64,000 nucleotides of DNA from assembly GCF_008087085.1 (NCBI RefSeq), contig NZ_VIYJ01000002.1, forward strand, positions 248,001-312,000, written 5' to 3'. Below are positions 55,826 through 64,000 of this stretch, in pieces. Below the pieces are notes generated by a model. That model worked only from the letters and a program-made list of their open reading frames with translations. It was not told the origin of the DNA and searched no databases. Each line of letters opens with the position of its first letter. Position 1 is the stretch's first letter. A program made the position numbers and the translations under genes. This DNA comes from Nocardioides rubriscoriae. Lineage in GTDB: Bacteria; Actinomycetota; Actinomycetes; Propionibacteriales; Nocardioidaceae.

Positions 55826-56814
55826 CGGGCCGCAAGGACGAGCGTCGCGTGATGCGCTACGGCGCCCTCACCCTGGTGCTGGTGCTGCTGGTCGTCAGCG
55901 CGGCCTTCAACCTCTCCAAGTTCCCGGGCTTCCGCGGCGAGACCTACCAGGCCTGGTTCACCGACGCGTCCGGCATCCGCAAGGGCAGCAGCGTGCAGGT
56001 CGGCGGCATCCGCTCGGGCCGGGTCTCGGCCGTCGAGCTCGAGGACTCCCAGGTGCTGGTCACCTTCAGCGTCGACCAGGGCATCGACATGGGCACCGAG
56101 ACCACGGCGGCCGTCGAGGTCCTCAACCTGCTGGGCGAGAAGTACCTCCGGGTCACCCCGGTCGGCGGCGGCGAGCTGTCGCAGGACGAGCCGATCCCGC
56201 TCGAGCGCACCCGGTCGGCCTACGACATCATCGGCGTCTTCGGCGACCTCACCACCACGACCGAGGACATCGACAAGGACGCCCTCAAGGACGCCTTCGA
56301 CGTCCTGAGCGACACCGTCGACTCCGCCGCCCCCGAGATCGCCGAGAGCTTCCGCGGCCTCAGCAGGCTGTCACGCTCGATCTCGTCGCGCGACGAGCAG
56401 CTGCGGCGGCTGTTCGAGCGCTCCGACGACGTGTCGAAGGTGCTGGCCGACCGCAGCGACGAGCTCGTCGACCTGATGGGCAGCGCCGACCTGGTCTTCG
56501 ACGAGCTGCAGAAGCGCAAGGACGCAATCCACCGGCTGCTGGTCAACGCCCGGCTCCTGGCCCGCGAGCTGCGCGGCGTCGTCACCGACAACCAGGCCCA
56601 GGTCGGGCCCGCCCTGCGGCAGGTCGACGACCTGCTCGACACCCTCATCAGCCGCGAGAAGGAGCTCAAGGCCACGCTCGCGGCCCTCGGCCCCTACACC
56701 CAGATCCTCAGCAACATCATCGGCACGGGCCCGTGGTTCGACGCCTACGCCGTCAACCTGCTGGCCATCCCGACCGGCGAGTTCCTGCCCGGCACGCCGG
56801 AGGTGCTGAAGTGA
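55822..56814 (+). CDS. mce4C: Mce family protein, Mce4C
   Basis: A 330-residue MCE subunit with a membrane anchor (about 12-29), an MlaD domain (about 35-115: DASGIRKGSSVQVGGIRSG) and a long helical segment (about 140-290) with many Asp/Arg-rich coiled turns. It overlaps mce4D by GTGA. Compared with the other subunits it has a short C-terminus. Confidence 0.92.
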   Translation: MTGRKDERRVMRYGALTLVLVLLVVSAAFNLSKFPGFRGETYQAWFTDASGIRKGSSVQVGGIRSGRVSAVELEDSQVLVTFSVDQGIDMGTETTAAVEVLNLLGEKYLRVTPVGGGELSQDEPIPLERTRSAYDIIGVFGDLTTTTEDIDKDALKDAFDVLSDTVDSAAPEIAESFRGLSRLSRSISSRDEQLRRLFERSDDVSKVLADRSDELVDLMGSADLVFDELQKRKDAIHRLLVNARLLARELRGVVTDNQAQVGPALRQVDDLLDTLISREKELKATLAALGPYTQILSNIIGTGPWFDAYAVNLLAIPTGEFLPGTPEVLK

Positions 56815-58037
56815 GGGCCCTGGTCACCACCCGCACGGCCGTGCTGCTGGTCGTCGTGGCCGTCGTCGCCGGGCTGCTGCTCGTGCGTGGCAGCGACGAG
56901 GTCGCGCCCAAGCGGCTCACCGCCCACTTCGACCGCGCCGTCAGCATCTACGAGGGCACCGACGTCAAGGTGCTCGGCGTCTCGGTCGGCAAGGTCACCG
57001 AGGTGACCCCCGAGGGTGCGTCGGTCCGCGTCGAGATGCAGTACGACGGCGACGTCCGGCTCCCGGCCGACGCGCGTGCCGTCATCGTCACCCCGACCCT
57101 GGTCGCCGACCGGTTCGTGCAGCTGACGCCGGTGTGGGTCGAGGGCGACGACGTGATGGCCGACGGCCACGACCTGCCCCTGCCGCAGACCGCCGTGCCC
57201 GTCGAGCTCGACCGCATCTACGCCTCCTTGCGCGACCTCACCGCGACACTCGGGCCCAACGGCGTCAACGCCGACGGCACCCTCAACCACCTCGTCAAGG
57301 CCGGCGCCGGTGCGCTCGAGGGCCAGGGCAAGGCCGGCAACGCGATGCTGCGCAACCTCGCCGCTGCGGCGACGACCTTCGGCAACAGCAGCGGCGACCT
57401 GTTCGCGACGGTGAGCCAGCTCGCCGACTTCACCAGCACCCTGGCCGACAACGACAAGCGCGTCCGGGCCTTCATGGCCGACCTGGCCGGGGTCTCCAGG
57501 CAGCTCTCCGACGAGCGCGGTGAGCTGCAGGCCACGCTCGCCGCCGTCGCCGACACCGTCGGCAGCGTGCGCGGGTTCGTCCAGGACAACCGCCGGGCCC
57601 TGGTCACCGACGTCCGCAAGCTGAGCCGGATCGTGCGCACCATCGCGTCGGAGAAGAGCAGCCTCGACGACGCGCTCGACGTCGCCCCGGTCGCGATGGG
57701 CAACCTGGTGCTGGCGTTCAACGTCGAGTCCGGCTCGATCGGCTCGCGCGTCGGCGTGAGCGGCAACGCCTTCGACGCCGACGGCTTCCTCTGCTCGATC
57801 GTGCAGCAGTCCTCGATCCCCACCGTCAGCAAGGACCTCGCCTGCCAGCTCTTCGCCGCGCTCCTCGAGCCGGCCGAGAACCAGCTGCCCACCCTCCCGC
57901 CGGCCCCCCGCAGCACCGCCACCACGTCCCCCCGACCGGCGACCGGCGGCCGGGCCCCGTCCCCTGCTCAGGTCGACGCCTACACCAGCGACGAGGCCCC
58001 GACGTTCGCCGAGCTGCTCGCCGGAGGCACCCGATGA
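56811..58037 (+). CDS. mce4D: Mce family protein, Mce4D
   Basis: A 408-residue MCE subunit. GTG start overlapping the mce4C stop; hydrophobic anchor (about 5-25), MlaD domain (about 30-110: RAVSIYEGTDVKVLGVSVG), helical region, and a Pro/Thr-rich C-terminus (about 350-395). It overlaps mce4E by ATGA. Confidence 0.92.
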   Translation: MRALVTTRTAVLLVVVAVVAGLLLVRGSDEVAPKRLTAHFDRAVSIYEGTDVKVLGVSVGKVTEVTPEGASVRVEMQYDGDVRLPADARAVIVTPTLVADRFVQLTPVWVEGDDVMADGHDLPLPQTAVPVELDRIYASLRDLTATLGPNGVNADGTLNHLVKAGAGALEGQGKAGNAMLRNLAAAATTFGNSSGDLFATVSQLADFTSTLADNDKRVRAFMADLAGVSRQLSDERGELQATLAAVADTVGSVRGFVQDNRRALVTDVRKLSRIVRTIASEKSSLDDALDVAPVAMGNLVLAFNVESGSIGSRVGVSGNAFDADGFLCSIVQQSSIPTVSKDLACQLFAALLEPAENQLPTLPPAPRSTATTSPRPATGGRAPSPAQVDAYTSDEAPTFAELLAGGTR

Positions 58038-59386
58038 GGCGCCTGCTGACCGCGCTGCTCACCGGTGCGCTGCTCAGTGGCGGCCTGGGCGCGTGCGACT
58101 TCGACGGCGCCTACGACCTGCCGCTGCCGGGCTCGCCGGTCGACGCCGACCGGGCCTTCGAGGTCACCGCCGACTTCGAGGACATCCTCAGCGTCGTACC
58201 GCGCTCGCCGGTCATGGTCGACGACGTGACCGTCGGCGAGGTCACCGAGGTCGAGCGGGTCGGCTGGCACGCGCGCGTCACCCTGCGCGTGCGAGACGAC
58301 ATCGTGCTGCCCGACAACGCGATCGCCGAGATCCGCCAGGTGAGCCTGCTCGGCGAGAAGTACGTCGCCCTCGAGGCCCCCACCGACCAGGCGCCGGTCG
58401 GCCGGCTCGGCGACAGCCCGCAGGACACGATCGGCCTCGACCGCACGGGCCGCAACCCCGAGGTCGAGGAGGTCCTGGGCGCGCTGGCCAGCCTGCTCAC
58501 CGGCGGCGGGGTCGCCCAGCTGGGCACCATCACCCGCGAGCTCAACGCGGCGATGGACGGTCGCGAGGACGAGCTGCGCCACCTCCTGGGCAGCCTCGAC
58601 CGCTTCGTCGGCACCCTCGACGACCAGAAGGGCGACATCATCCGCGCCCTGGAGTCGCTCAACGACCTCACCGCCACCCTCAACCGCGAGAAGACGACCA
58701 TCCAGGACGCCCTCGACGTGACCGGCCCCGCGATCGACGTGCTCGGGCAGCAGACCGACGAGCTGGTCGGCATGCTGTCGGCGCTCGACCGGCTCGGGGT
58801 CGTCGGCACCCGCGTCATCCGCTCCAGTCGAGAGGACCTGCTGGCCCAGCTGCGCGACCTGCAGCCGATCGTCCGCAACCTCAGCGCGGCCGGCGACTCG
58901 CTGGCGCCGGGTCTCAACCTCCTGGTGAGCTTCCCCTTCCCCAAGGAGGCCTCCGAGATCGTGCGCGGTGACTACGCCAACACCGCGATCCGCGCCGACA
59001 TCAGCCTCGAGAACCTCCTGCCGCAGGGCGGGCAGTCCGGGTTGCCCGGGCTGCCGGACCTGCCCGACGTACCGGTCGTGGGCGACGCGCTCGACCAGGT
59101 GCTGTCGTGCCTGCGCAGCGGCGCCATCGGCTCCCGGTCGTGCCGGGTGGTGCTGCGCTCGGTCCGGCTGATGCCCGCGCTGATCACCCGCTGCGCGACC
59201 CGCCGGTGGGACGACAACGCGGTCTGCCGGGGCCTCGGCCCCGTCGACGACCTCCTGGGCGGTCTCGGAGGACTGGGCGTGAAGGTCCCCGACCTGGGGG
59301 CGCTCAGCCGCCTGAGCGCGGCACTCAGCAGCGGAGACCCGGCACCCACTGCCGACACCACGACCCTGTTCGGGGGTGCCGCATGA
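58034..59386 (+). CDS. mce4E: Mce family lipoprotein, Mce4E (LprN-like)
   Basis: A 450-residue MCE subunit made as a lipoprotein: the signal ends with lipobox GLGAC (Cys21). The MlaD domain (about 42-125) contains PRSPVMVDDVTVGEVTEVE. The lipoprotein form is typical of MceE subunits (LprK/LprN). A cysteine-containing C-terminal part (CLRSGAIGSRSCRVV) follows the helical region. It overlaps mce4F by ATGA. Confidence 0.93.
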   Translation: MRRLLTALLTGALLSGGLGACDFDGAYDLPLPGSPVDADRAFEVTADFEDILSVVPRSPVMVDDVTVGEVTEVERVGWHARVTLRVRDDIVLPDNAIAEIRQVSLLGEKYVALEAPTDQAPVGRLGDSPQDTIGLDRTGRNPEVEEVLGALASLLTGGGVAQLGTITRELNAAMDGREDELRHLLGSLDRFVGTLDDQKGDIIRALESLNDLTATLNREKTTIQDALDVTGPAIDVLGQQTDELVGMLSALDRLGVVGTRVIRSSREDLLAQLRDLQPIVRNLSAAGDSLAPGLNLLVSFPFPKEASEIVRGDYANTAIRADISLENLLPQGGQSGLPGLPDLPDVPVVGDALDQVLSCLRSGAIGSRSCRVVLRSVRLMPALITRCATRRWDDNAVCRGLGPVDDLLGGLGGLGVKVPDLGALSRLSAALSSGDPAPTADTTTLFGGAA

Positions 59387-60672
59387 CGCGCGTCGTCCGG
59401 GTCCGCCTGCTCGCCTTCGTCGTGCTGTCAGCGGTCGGCATCGTCTACGTCGCCGCCGCCTACCTCGGGCTGGTCGACAAGGTGCTCGGCCGCGGCTACG
59501 CCGTCCACGTGACGCTGCCGACGTCCGGCGGGCTGTTCGAGGGCAGCGAGGTCACCTACCGCGGCACCAAGATCGGCAAGGTCACCGCGATGGACACCAC
59601 CCGCGAGGGCGTCGACCTCACGCTGACCCTGCAGGAGGGCACCCGGCTGCCGCTCGACTCGCCGATGTACGTGCACAACCTCTCGGCGGTGGGGGAGCAG
59701 TACCTCGACTTCGAGCCGCCCGACCAGGACCCGCCGTACGCCGAGGACGGCGACACCATGGCCGGGTCGGCCGACGCACTCCCGGTCGACGAGGCCGACC
59801 TGCTCGTCGAGCTCGACAGCTTCGTCGGCTCCGTCGACCAGCGCAGCCTGCAGGTGCTCATCGAGGAGCTCGGCGACATGTTCGCCGACACCGGGCGCCC
59901 GCTGCAGCAGCTCATCGACGACGGCGGCACCTTCATCGACGCCGCGGCCGCCAGCACCGACGACACCGTCCGGCTGCTCGACTCGGCGCTGACCGCCCTG
60001 CGGACCCAGCGCGACAACGCCGACAACATCACCTCGTTCTCCCGCGACCTCGCCGACCTCACCGACGCGCTGCGCGAGTCCGACGGCGACCTCCGCACGG
60101 TCCTCGACCAGACGCCGCCGGCGGCTCGCGAGATCACTGCTCTGCTGCGAGACCTCGGACCGACGCTGCCGGTGCTGCTGAGCGACCTGATCACCGTCAA
60201 CCAGACGGTCGTCTCGCACCTCGACGGGGTCGAGCAGCTGCTCGTCACGTTCCCCCGGGTGATCGCGGGCGGCTTCACCGGGTCGCCGCCCGACGGCTAC
60301 GGCCACGTCAACCTCCAGCTCGACTACAGCGTCCCGCCGTGCACCGAGGGCTACAAGCCGCGCGACGAGTGGCGTCGCGGCGACGAGCTCACCGACGCGC
60401 CGATCTTCCCCGCCCGCTGCACCAGCGGCGCGCCGTACGTCCAGCGCGGCACGCCCAACGTGCCCGGCACCCCAGCCAACCCGGGCAACAACTCCTCGGC
60501 GAGGTCCTACGGTGGTGCCGTGCCCGGCTCCTACGACCCCGCCACCGGCCTCGTGGCCGGCGTGGTCGACCGCGACGGCCGACCGGTCCGCGTCGGCTCC
60601 GCCGGCGACCTGTCGATCCTCGGCAGCGACTCCTGGAAGTGGCTGCTCATCGGCCCGGTGGCCAGCCCGTGA
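59383..60672 (+). CDS. mce4F: Mce family protein, Mce4F
   Basis: A 429-residue MCE subunit, the last of the six. Anchor (about 9-29), MlaD domain (about 36-120: GGLFEGSEVTYRGTKIGKV), helical region (about 140-290), and an extended C-terminus with two cysteines (PPCTEGYKPRDEW, ARCTSG). It overlaps the following Mce-associated gene by GTGA. Confidence 0.92.
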   Translation: MTRVVRVRLLAFVVLSAVGIVYVAAAYLGLVDKVLGRGYAVHVTLPTSGGLFEGSEVTYRGTKIGKVTAMDTTREGVDLTLTLQEGTRLPLDSPMYVHNLSAVGEQYLDFEPPDQDPPYAEDGDTMAGSADALPVDEADLLVELDSFVGSVDQRSLQVLIEELGDMFADTGRPLQQLIDDGGTFIDAAAASTDDTVRLLDSALTALRTQRDNADNITSFSRDLADLTDALRESDGDLRTVLDQTPPAAREITALLRDLGPTLPVLLSDLITVNQTVVSHLDGVEQLLVTFPRVIAGGFTGSPPDGYGHVNLQLDYSVPPCTEGYKPRDEWRRGDELTDAPIFPARCTSGAPYVQRGTPNVPGTPANPGNNSSARSYGGAVPGSYDPATGLVAGVVDRDGRPVRVGSAGDLSILGSDSWKWLLIGPVASP

Positions 60673-61199
60673 CGACGTCGTCCCGGCGGCTGGTCCCCGT
60701 GCTCTTCGTCGTCGCCCTCGTGCTCGCCTGTGCGTGTGTCGTGGGCGGTGTCCTGGTGGTGCGCGAGGCACGTGACCGTGCCGGCGGGTCGGGTGCGCAG
60801 ACTCCCACCGCCGCCGAGCAGGACCGCTACGGCGAGGTCAAGCTGGCGGCCGAGGCCACCGCCACGGCCCTGGTCAACATCGACTACCGCGACCCGCAGA
60901 AGAGCTTCGACGCCGTGGCGGCCACCGCGACCGGCACCTTCCTCGACCAGTACCAGGCCTCCGCCGACAGCCTGGTCAAGCTCGTCACGTCGTTCAAGTC
61001 GGTCCTCACCGGCACCGTGGCGGTCTCCGCGGTCGACGACATCGACGCCGACAGCGCCAGCGTCCTGGTCGCGACCGACGGCAAGGTCAGCAACGCCCAG
61101 ACCGGGGAGACCACCCAGGTCCGCAACTTCCGCCTGCTGGTCAAGCTCGTGCGCCAGGACGGCGTCTGGCTGGCCAACGACCTCCAGTTCGTCGGATAG
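60669..61199 (+). CDS. Mce-associated membrane protein
   Basis: A 176-residue protein with one N-terminal membrane helix (about 8-30) and an extracytoplasmic alpha/beta domain (ATATALVNIDYRDPQKSF...). This is the small Mce-associated (Mas) protein type that follows mce operons, corresponding by position to Rv3493c/Rv3492c in the M. tuberculosis mce4 locus. It probably stabilises the Mce complex. Start: GTG overlapping the mce4F stop. Confidence 0.87.
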   Translation: MTTSSRRLVPVLFVVALVLACACVVGGVLVVREARDRAGGSGAQTPTAAEQDRYGEVKLAAEATATALVNIDYRDPQKSFDAVAATATGTFLDQYQASADSLVKLVTSFKSVLTGTVAVSAVDDIDADSASVLVATDGKVSNAQTGETTQVRNFRLLVKLVRQDGVWLANDLQFVG

Positions 61200-61208
61200 G
61201 CCGCACCC

Positions 61209-61940
61209 GTGTCCCAGACCCCCCGCAGGCCCGTGCGTCCCGCGCGCACGCCCACCTCGCGCCCGCGCAAGATCGCGGGACAGCAGCGCCCGGAGCCCGT
61301 GGCGCCGGTGGTGGTGCCGGACGTGGCGCCGGGCGAGCCGGCGGAGGCCCCGGCGGGGCCCGTCGAGCCCACCGAGCCCACCGAGCCCACCGAGCCCGAC
61401 GTGGCGTCGTACGACGAGCAGCCGGCCGGCCGCGGCCCGCTGGTGGGCCTCGTCGTCGCGATCGTGCTGCTGCTCGGGCTCGGCGTGGCCGAGGTCGTCT
61501 ACCTCCGCTCCGACCCCGAGCCGTCGCGCACGCCGCTCTCGGCCGAGCGGCCGGTGCAGGTGGCCGACCTCGAGGTGCGCCGGGTGGTCGACCAGGCCGC
61601 GACCGCGGCCGACCTGATCCTGTCGGCGTCCTCGAAGGACTACGACGGCCAGGTGGCGAAGGCGACCGCCACGATGACCGACCCGTTCGCGGCGAAGTAC
61701 CGCCAGACCAAGGCCGACATCAAGGACGAGTTCGTGGCCGCGCAGACCGAGGTCGTCGTCGACATCTCCGCGCAGGGCGTCGTCAGCGCGAGCGACCAGG
61801 AGATCAAGGCCCTGCTGTTCCTCACCCAGACCACGCAGAAGGGCACCCGGGGCGGCGTCAAGCCGGTGCAGTACCGCGTGACGGTGACGATGGTCGACAC
61901 GGCGGACGGGTGGCTGGTCTCCGACCTGGTCGCGCTGTAG
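61209..61940 (+). CDS. Mce-associated membrane protein with Glu-Pro-Thr repeat
   Basis: A 243-residue protein: a basic, Pro-rich cytoplasmic N-terminus (1-75) with a four-fold EPT repeat encoded by a 9-bp tandem repeat, one membrane helix (about 78-98), and an extracytoplasmic domain similar in pattern to the preceding Mas protein (AATAADLILSASSKDYDGQV). It is 9 nt after the previous gene and closes the first transcription unit. Confidence 0.85.
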   Translation: MSQTPRRPVRPARTPTSRPRKIAGQQRPEPVAPVVVPDVAPGEPAEAPAGPVEPTEPTEPTEPDVASYDEQPAGRGPLVGLVVAIVLLLGLGVAEVVYLRSDPEPSRTPLSAERPVQVADLEVRRVVDQAATAADLILSASSKDYDGQVAKATATMTDPFAAKYRQTKADIKDEFVAAQTEVVVDISAQGVVSASDQEIKALLFLTQTTQKGTRGGVKPVQYRVTVTMVDTADGWLVSDLVAL

Positions 61941-61950
61941 TGTTCGGTCA

Positions 61951-61972
61951 GAACTAGAACACGTTCCAGTTC
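61951..61972. promoter_or_regulatory. KstR-like operator upstream of the ferredoxin reductase gene
   Basis: TAGAACACGTTCCA (61955-61968) matches the KstR consensus TNNAACNNGTTNNA fully. It sits inside a longer imperfect palindrome with outer arms GAACT and AGTTC. No clear -10 was found, so its position relative to the promoter is uncertain. Confidence 0.78.
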
Positions 61973-62010
61973 TCCCCCCGGGGCTTGACGACGACGGAAG
62001 GATCGCCTGC

Positions 62011-62982
62011 GTGACCACCGTCGACGTCGACCTGCTCATCATCGGTGCCGGGCCCACGGGCCTCTACGCCGCCTACTACGCCGGGTTCCGTGGCCACCGC
62101 ATCGCGGTGGTCGACTCGCTGCCCGAGCTGGGTGGCCAGGTCACCGCGATGTACCCCGAGAAGCAGATCTTCGACGTCGCGGGCTTCCCGGCGGTCAAGG
62201 GTCGCGACCTCGTCGCCGGCCTGGTCGACCAGGCCAACACCGCGCAGCCCGAGTACCTCCTCGACCGCACGGCCACGACGTTGCAGAGCGACGACGACGG
62301 CGTCACCGTCGGGCTCGACGACGGCACCCAGGTGCGGGCGGGCGCGGTCATCATCACCGCCGGCATCGGCAAGTTCTCCCCGCGGCCGCTGCCCGCCGGC
62401 GACGGCTGGGTGGGGCGCGGCCTGGAGTTCTTCGTGCCCAGCTTCGCCCCGTACGCCGGCAAGGACGTCGTCATCGTCGGTGGCGGTGACAGCGCCTTCG
62501 ACTGGGCGCTGCACCTGCAGCCGATCGCCCGGTCGGTCACGCTGGTCCACCGGCGCGACGCCTTCCGGGCCCACGAGCGGACCGTCCAGCAGGTCCAGGC
62601 CATGCCGGTCGACATCATCACCAAGGCGCAGGTCACCGCCCTGCGCGGCGAGACCGTGGTCGAGGCGGTCGACATCGAGGTGGACGGCGTCGTCACGACC
62701 CGCCCCTGCCAGGCCGTGGTCGCCGCGCTCGGCTTCGTCGCCGACCTCGGCCCCATGCAGCAGTGGGGGCTCGAGGTGCACAAGCGCCACATCTGCGTGA
62801 GCCCGTCGATGCAGACCAACCTGCCGCGCGTCTTCGCTGCCGGCGACATCACCGAGTACGACGGCAAGGTGCGCCTGATCGCCGTCGGGTTCGGCGAGGC
62901 CGCCACCGCCGTCAACAACGCCACCGTCGCGATCGACCCGAGCGCGAAGGTGTTCCCGGGTCACTCGTCCGAAGGTTCGTGA
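62011..62982 (+). CDS. Ferredoxin-NAD(P)H reductase (thioredoxin-reductase-like)
   Basis: A 323-residue flavoprotein of the TrxR-like ferredoxin reductase type. FAD binding: GAGPTGLYAAYYA; NAD(P)H binding: GGGDSAFDWAL; C-terminal FAD contact: AAGDITEYDGKVRLIAVGFGEAA (cited in part). The CxxC redox pair of thioredoxin reductases is absent, which supports a ferredoxin reductase. The gene is 11 bp before fdxD and likely reduces that ferredoxin. GTG start with GGAAGG. Confidence 0.9.
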   Translation: MTTVDVDLLIIGAGPTGLYAAYYAGFRGHRIAVVDSLPELGGQVTAMYPEKQIFDVAGFPAVKGRDLVAGLVDQANTAQPEYLLDRTATTLQSDDDGVTVGLDDGTQVRAGAVIITAGIGKFSPRPLPAGDGWVGRGLEFFVPSFAPYAGKDVVIVGGGDSAFDWALHLQPIARSVTLVHRRDAFRAHERTVQQVQAMPVDIITKAQVTALRGETVVEAVDIEVDGVVTTRPCQAVVAALGFVADLGPMQQWGLEVHKRHICVSPSMQTNLPRVFAAGDITEYDGKVRLIAVGFGEAATAVNNATVAIDPSAKVFPGHSSEGS

Positions 62983-62993
62983 AAGGAACTGTC

Positions 62994-63188
62994 ATGAAGA
63001 TCAAGGTCGACTTCGACCTCTGCGAGTCCAACGCGCTGTGCGAGGCGATGGCCCCCGAGGTGTTCGAGCTGGACGACGACGACTACCTCGTGGTCAAGAC
63101 CGACGAGACGACGCCGGAGAACATCGACGACGTCAAGCGTGCCGTGGCTGCCTGCCCGCGCGCGGCGATCACCCTCGTGGAGGACTGA
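62994..63188 (+). CDS. fdxD: Ferredoxin, FdxD-like [3Fe-4S]
   Basis: A 64-residue ferredoxin. Cys10, Cys16 and Cys54 ligate a [3Fe-4S] cluster; the variable position of the CxxXxxC motif is Asn13 (CESNALC), and the last cysteine is followed by Pro. FdxD in M. tuberculosis lies beside the mce4 operon. It should pass electrons to a steroid-pathway oxidase such as a P450. Start ATG with AAAGGA. Confidence 0.93.
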   Translation: MKIKVDFDLCESNALCEAMAPEVFELDDDDYLVVKTDETTPENIDDVKRAVAACPRAAITLVED

Positions 63189-64000
63189 GTGAGCAGCAGC
63201 GACACCGGCCTCGACGGACGCGTCGCGATCGTCACCGGCGCCGGTGCGGGGCTCGGTCGGGCCGAGGCCGTCGCGCTGGCCAGGGCCGGGGCGCGGGTCG
63301 TCCTCAACGACCTGCCCGGCGCGGCCGACGACGCCGCCGACGAGATCAAGGCGCTCGGTGCCGAGGTCGCCGTCGTCGAGGGCGACGTCTCCGACTCGTC
63401 GGTCTCCGAGGCCATGATGAAGGCGGCCGTCGACGGCTTCGGCTCGCTCGAGGTCGTCGTCAACAACGCCGGCATGACCCGCGACCGGATGCTGTTCAAC
63501 ATGAGCGACGACGAGTGGGACGCCGTGATCCGCGTGCACCTGCGCGGCCACTTCCTGCTCTCGCGCAACGCCGCGTCCTACTGGCGCGCGGCCTCCAAGG
63601 CCGCCGACGGGCCCGTCTACGCCCGCGTCGTCAACACCGCCTCCGAGGCGTTCCTCGGTGGTTCGCCCGGTCAGGCCAACTACGCCGCCGCCAAGGCCGG
63701 CATCACCGCGCTCACGCTGTCGACGGCCCGCGGCCTCGGCAGGGTCGGCGTCCGCGCCAACGCGATCTGCCCGCGCGCCCGTACCGCGATGACCGCGCAG
63801 GTCTTCGGTGAGGACACCTCCGGCCAGGAGGTCGACCCCTACTCGCCCGAGCACGTCGCCCCTCTCGTCGCCTACCTCGCCTCCCCGGCGGCCGACGCCA
63901 TCACCGGGCAGGTGTTCGTCGTCTACGGCGGCATGGTCGCCCTCGTCGCGGCCCCCGTCGTCGAGCAGCGCTTCGACAAGAGCGGTGCTCTGTGGACCGC
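63189..64000 (+). CDS. SDR oxidoreductase, steroid-locus type (truncated by the window end)
   Basis: At least 270 residues of a classical SDR: TGAGAGLGRAEAV, NNAGMTRDRM, catalytic Ser in NTASEAFLGG, YAAAK, then NAICPRARTAMT. It starts at a GTG directly after the fdxD stop and is probably in the same transcript. By position it corresponds to Rv3502c, a steroid dehydrogenase next to mce4 in M. tuberculosis. The C-terminus lies outside the window. Confidence 0.88.
   Translation, partial: MSSSDTGLDGRVAIVTGAGAGLGRAEAVALARAGARVVLNDLPGAADDAADEIKALGAEVAVVEGDVSDSSVSEAMMKAAVDGFGSLEVVVNNAGMTRDRMLFNMSDDEWDAVIRVHLRGHFLLSRNAASYWRAASKAADGPVYARVVNTASEAFLGGSPGQANYAAAKAGITALTLSTARGLGRVGVRANAICPRARTAMTAQVFGEDTSGQEVDPYSPEHVAPLVAYLASPAADAITGQVFVVYGGMVALVAAPVVEQRFDKSGALWT

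Noticed and set aside
51697-61940. Assignment of this mce operon as mce1, mce2 or mce3
   Set aside because: The KstR-like boxes and the adjacent fdxD and SDR genes match the mce4 locus instead.

Overview
The window is about 64 kb of very GC-rich, densely coded DNA from an actinobacterium. Three things point to that group: a complete mce4-type operon (yrbE4A-yrbE4B-mce4A to F) with KstR-like boxes, an htdX-fabG4-fadA2 cluster arranged as in Mycobacterium, and many genes whose -10 box (TAnnnT) lies 6-7 nt before the start codon, which predicts leaderless mRNAs. A Nocardioides-like member of the Nocardioidaceae is my best guess, by inference only. I see no rRNA, tRNA, CRISPR array, phage or insertion sequence.

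Region by region. 0-4.3 kb: a divergent thioredoxin-like/merR pair, a lipoprotein, an SDR with a MerR-type promoter, and a VWA protein followed by a large palindromic element. 4.3-9.8 kb: aconitase; a lipoprotein; a small operon of a thiamine-binding-type protein, a DUF3105 protein and YjbQ; and a small gene under a perfect LexA box. 9.8-19.2 kb: patatin-like lipase, tandem-NUDIX protein and SMP-30-like protein, dxs, a lipoprotein metalloprotease, PAC2 protein and TesB. 19.2-25.5 kb: three palindromic repeats, htdX/fabG4 divergent from fadA2, a TetR regulator and an ATP-dependent DNA ligase. 25.5-39.8 kb: a fungalysin-type protease, a TetR/enoyl-CoA hydratase pair, an AlkA-like glycosylase, two MFS transporters, a phospholipase-D-type synthase, a degenerate aldehyde dehydrogenase and uvrB. 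39.8-44.3 kb: two secreted or membrane unknowns, a formylglycine-generating enzyme and a chromate transporter.

44.4-50.8 kb (minus strand) is the most unusual system: five overlapping or abutting genes encode a GAF-SpoIIE phosphatase, a cellulose-synthase-like glycosyltransferase with a long insertion, a STAS antagonist, an RsbW-like ATPase and a GH26-like/polytopic membrane protein. The layout suggests that a partner-switching module controls synthesis of an exopolysaccharide.

51.5-64 kb is a steroid-uptake region. A KstR-like box sits inside the yrbE4A promoter. The operon continues through yrbE4AB, mce4A-F and two Mce-associated proteins. A second KstR-like box then precedes a ferredoxin reductase, an FdxD-type ferredoxin and an SDR that runs off the window. 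A 71-bp palindromic insert separates mce4B from mce4C and carries a 24-codon ORF that overlaps both neighbours by ATGA.
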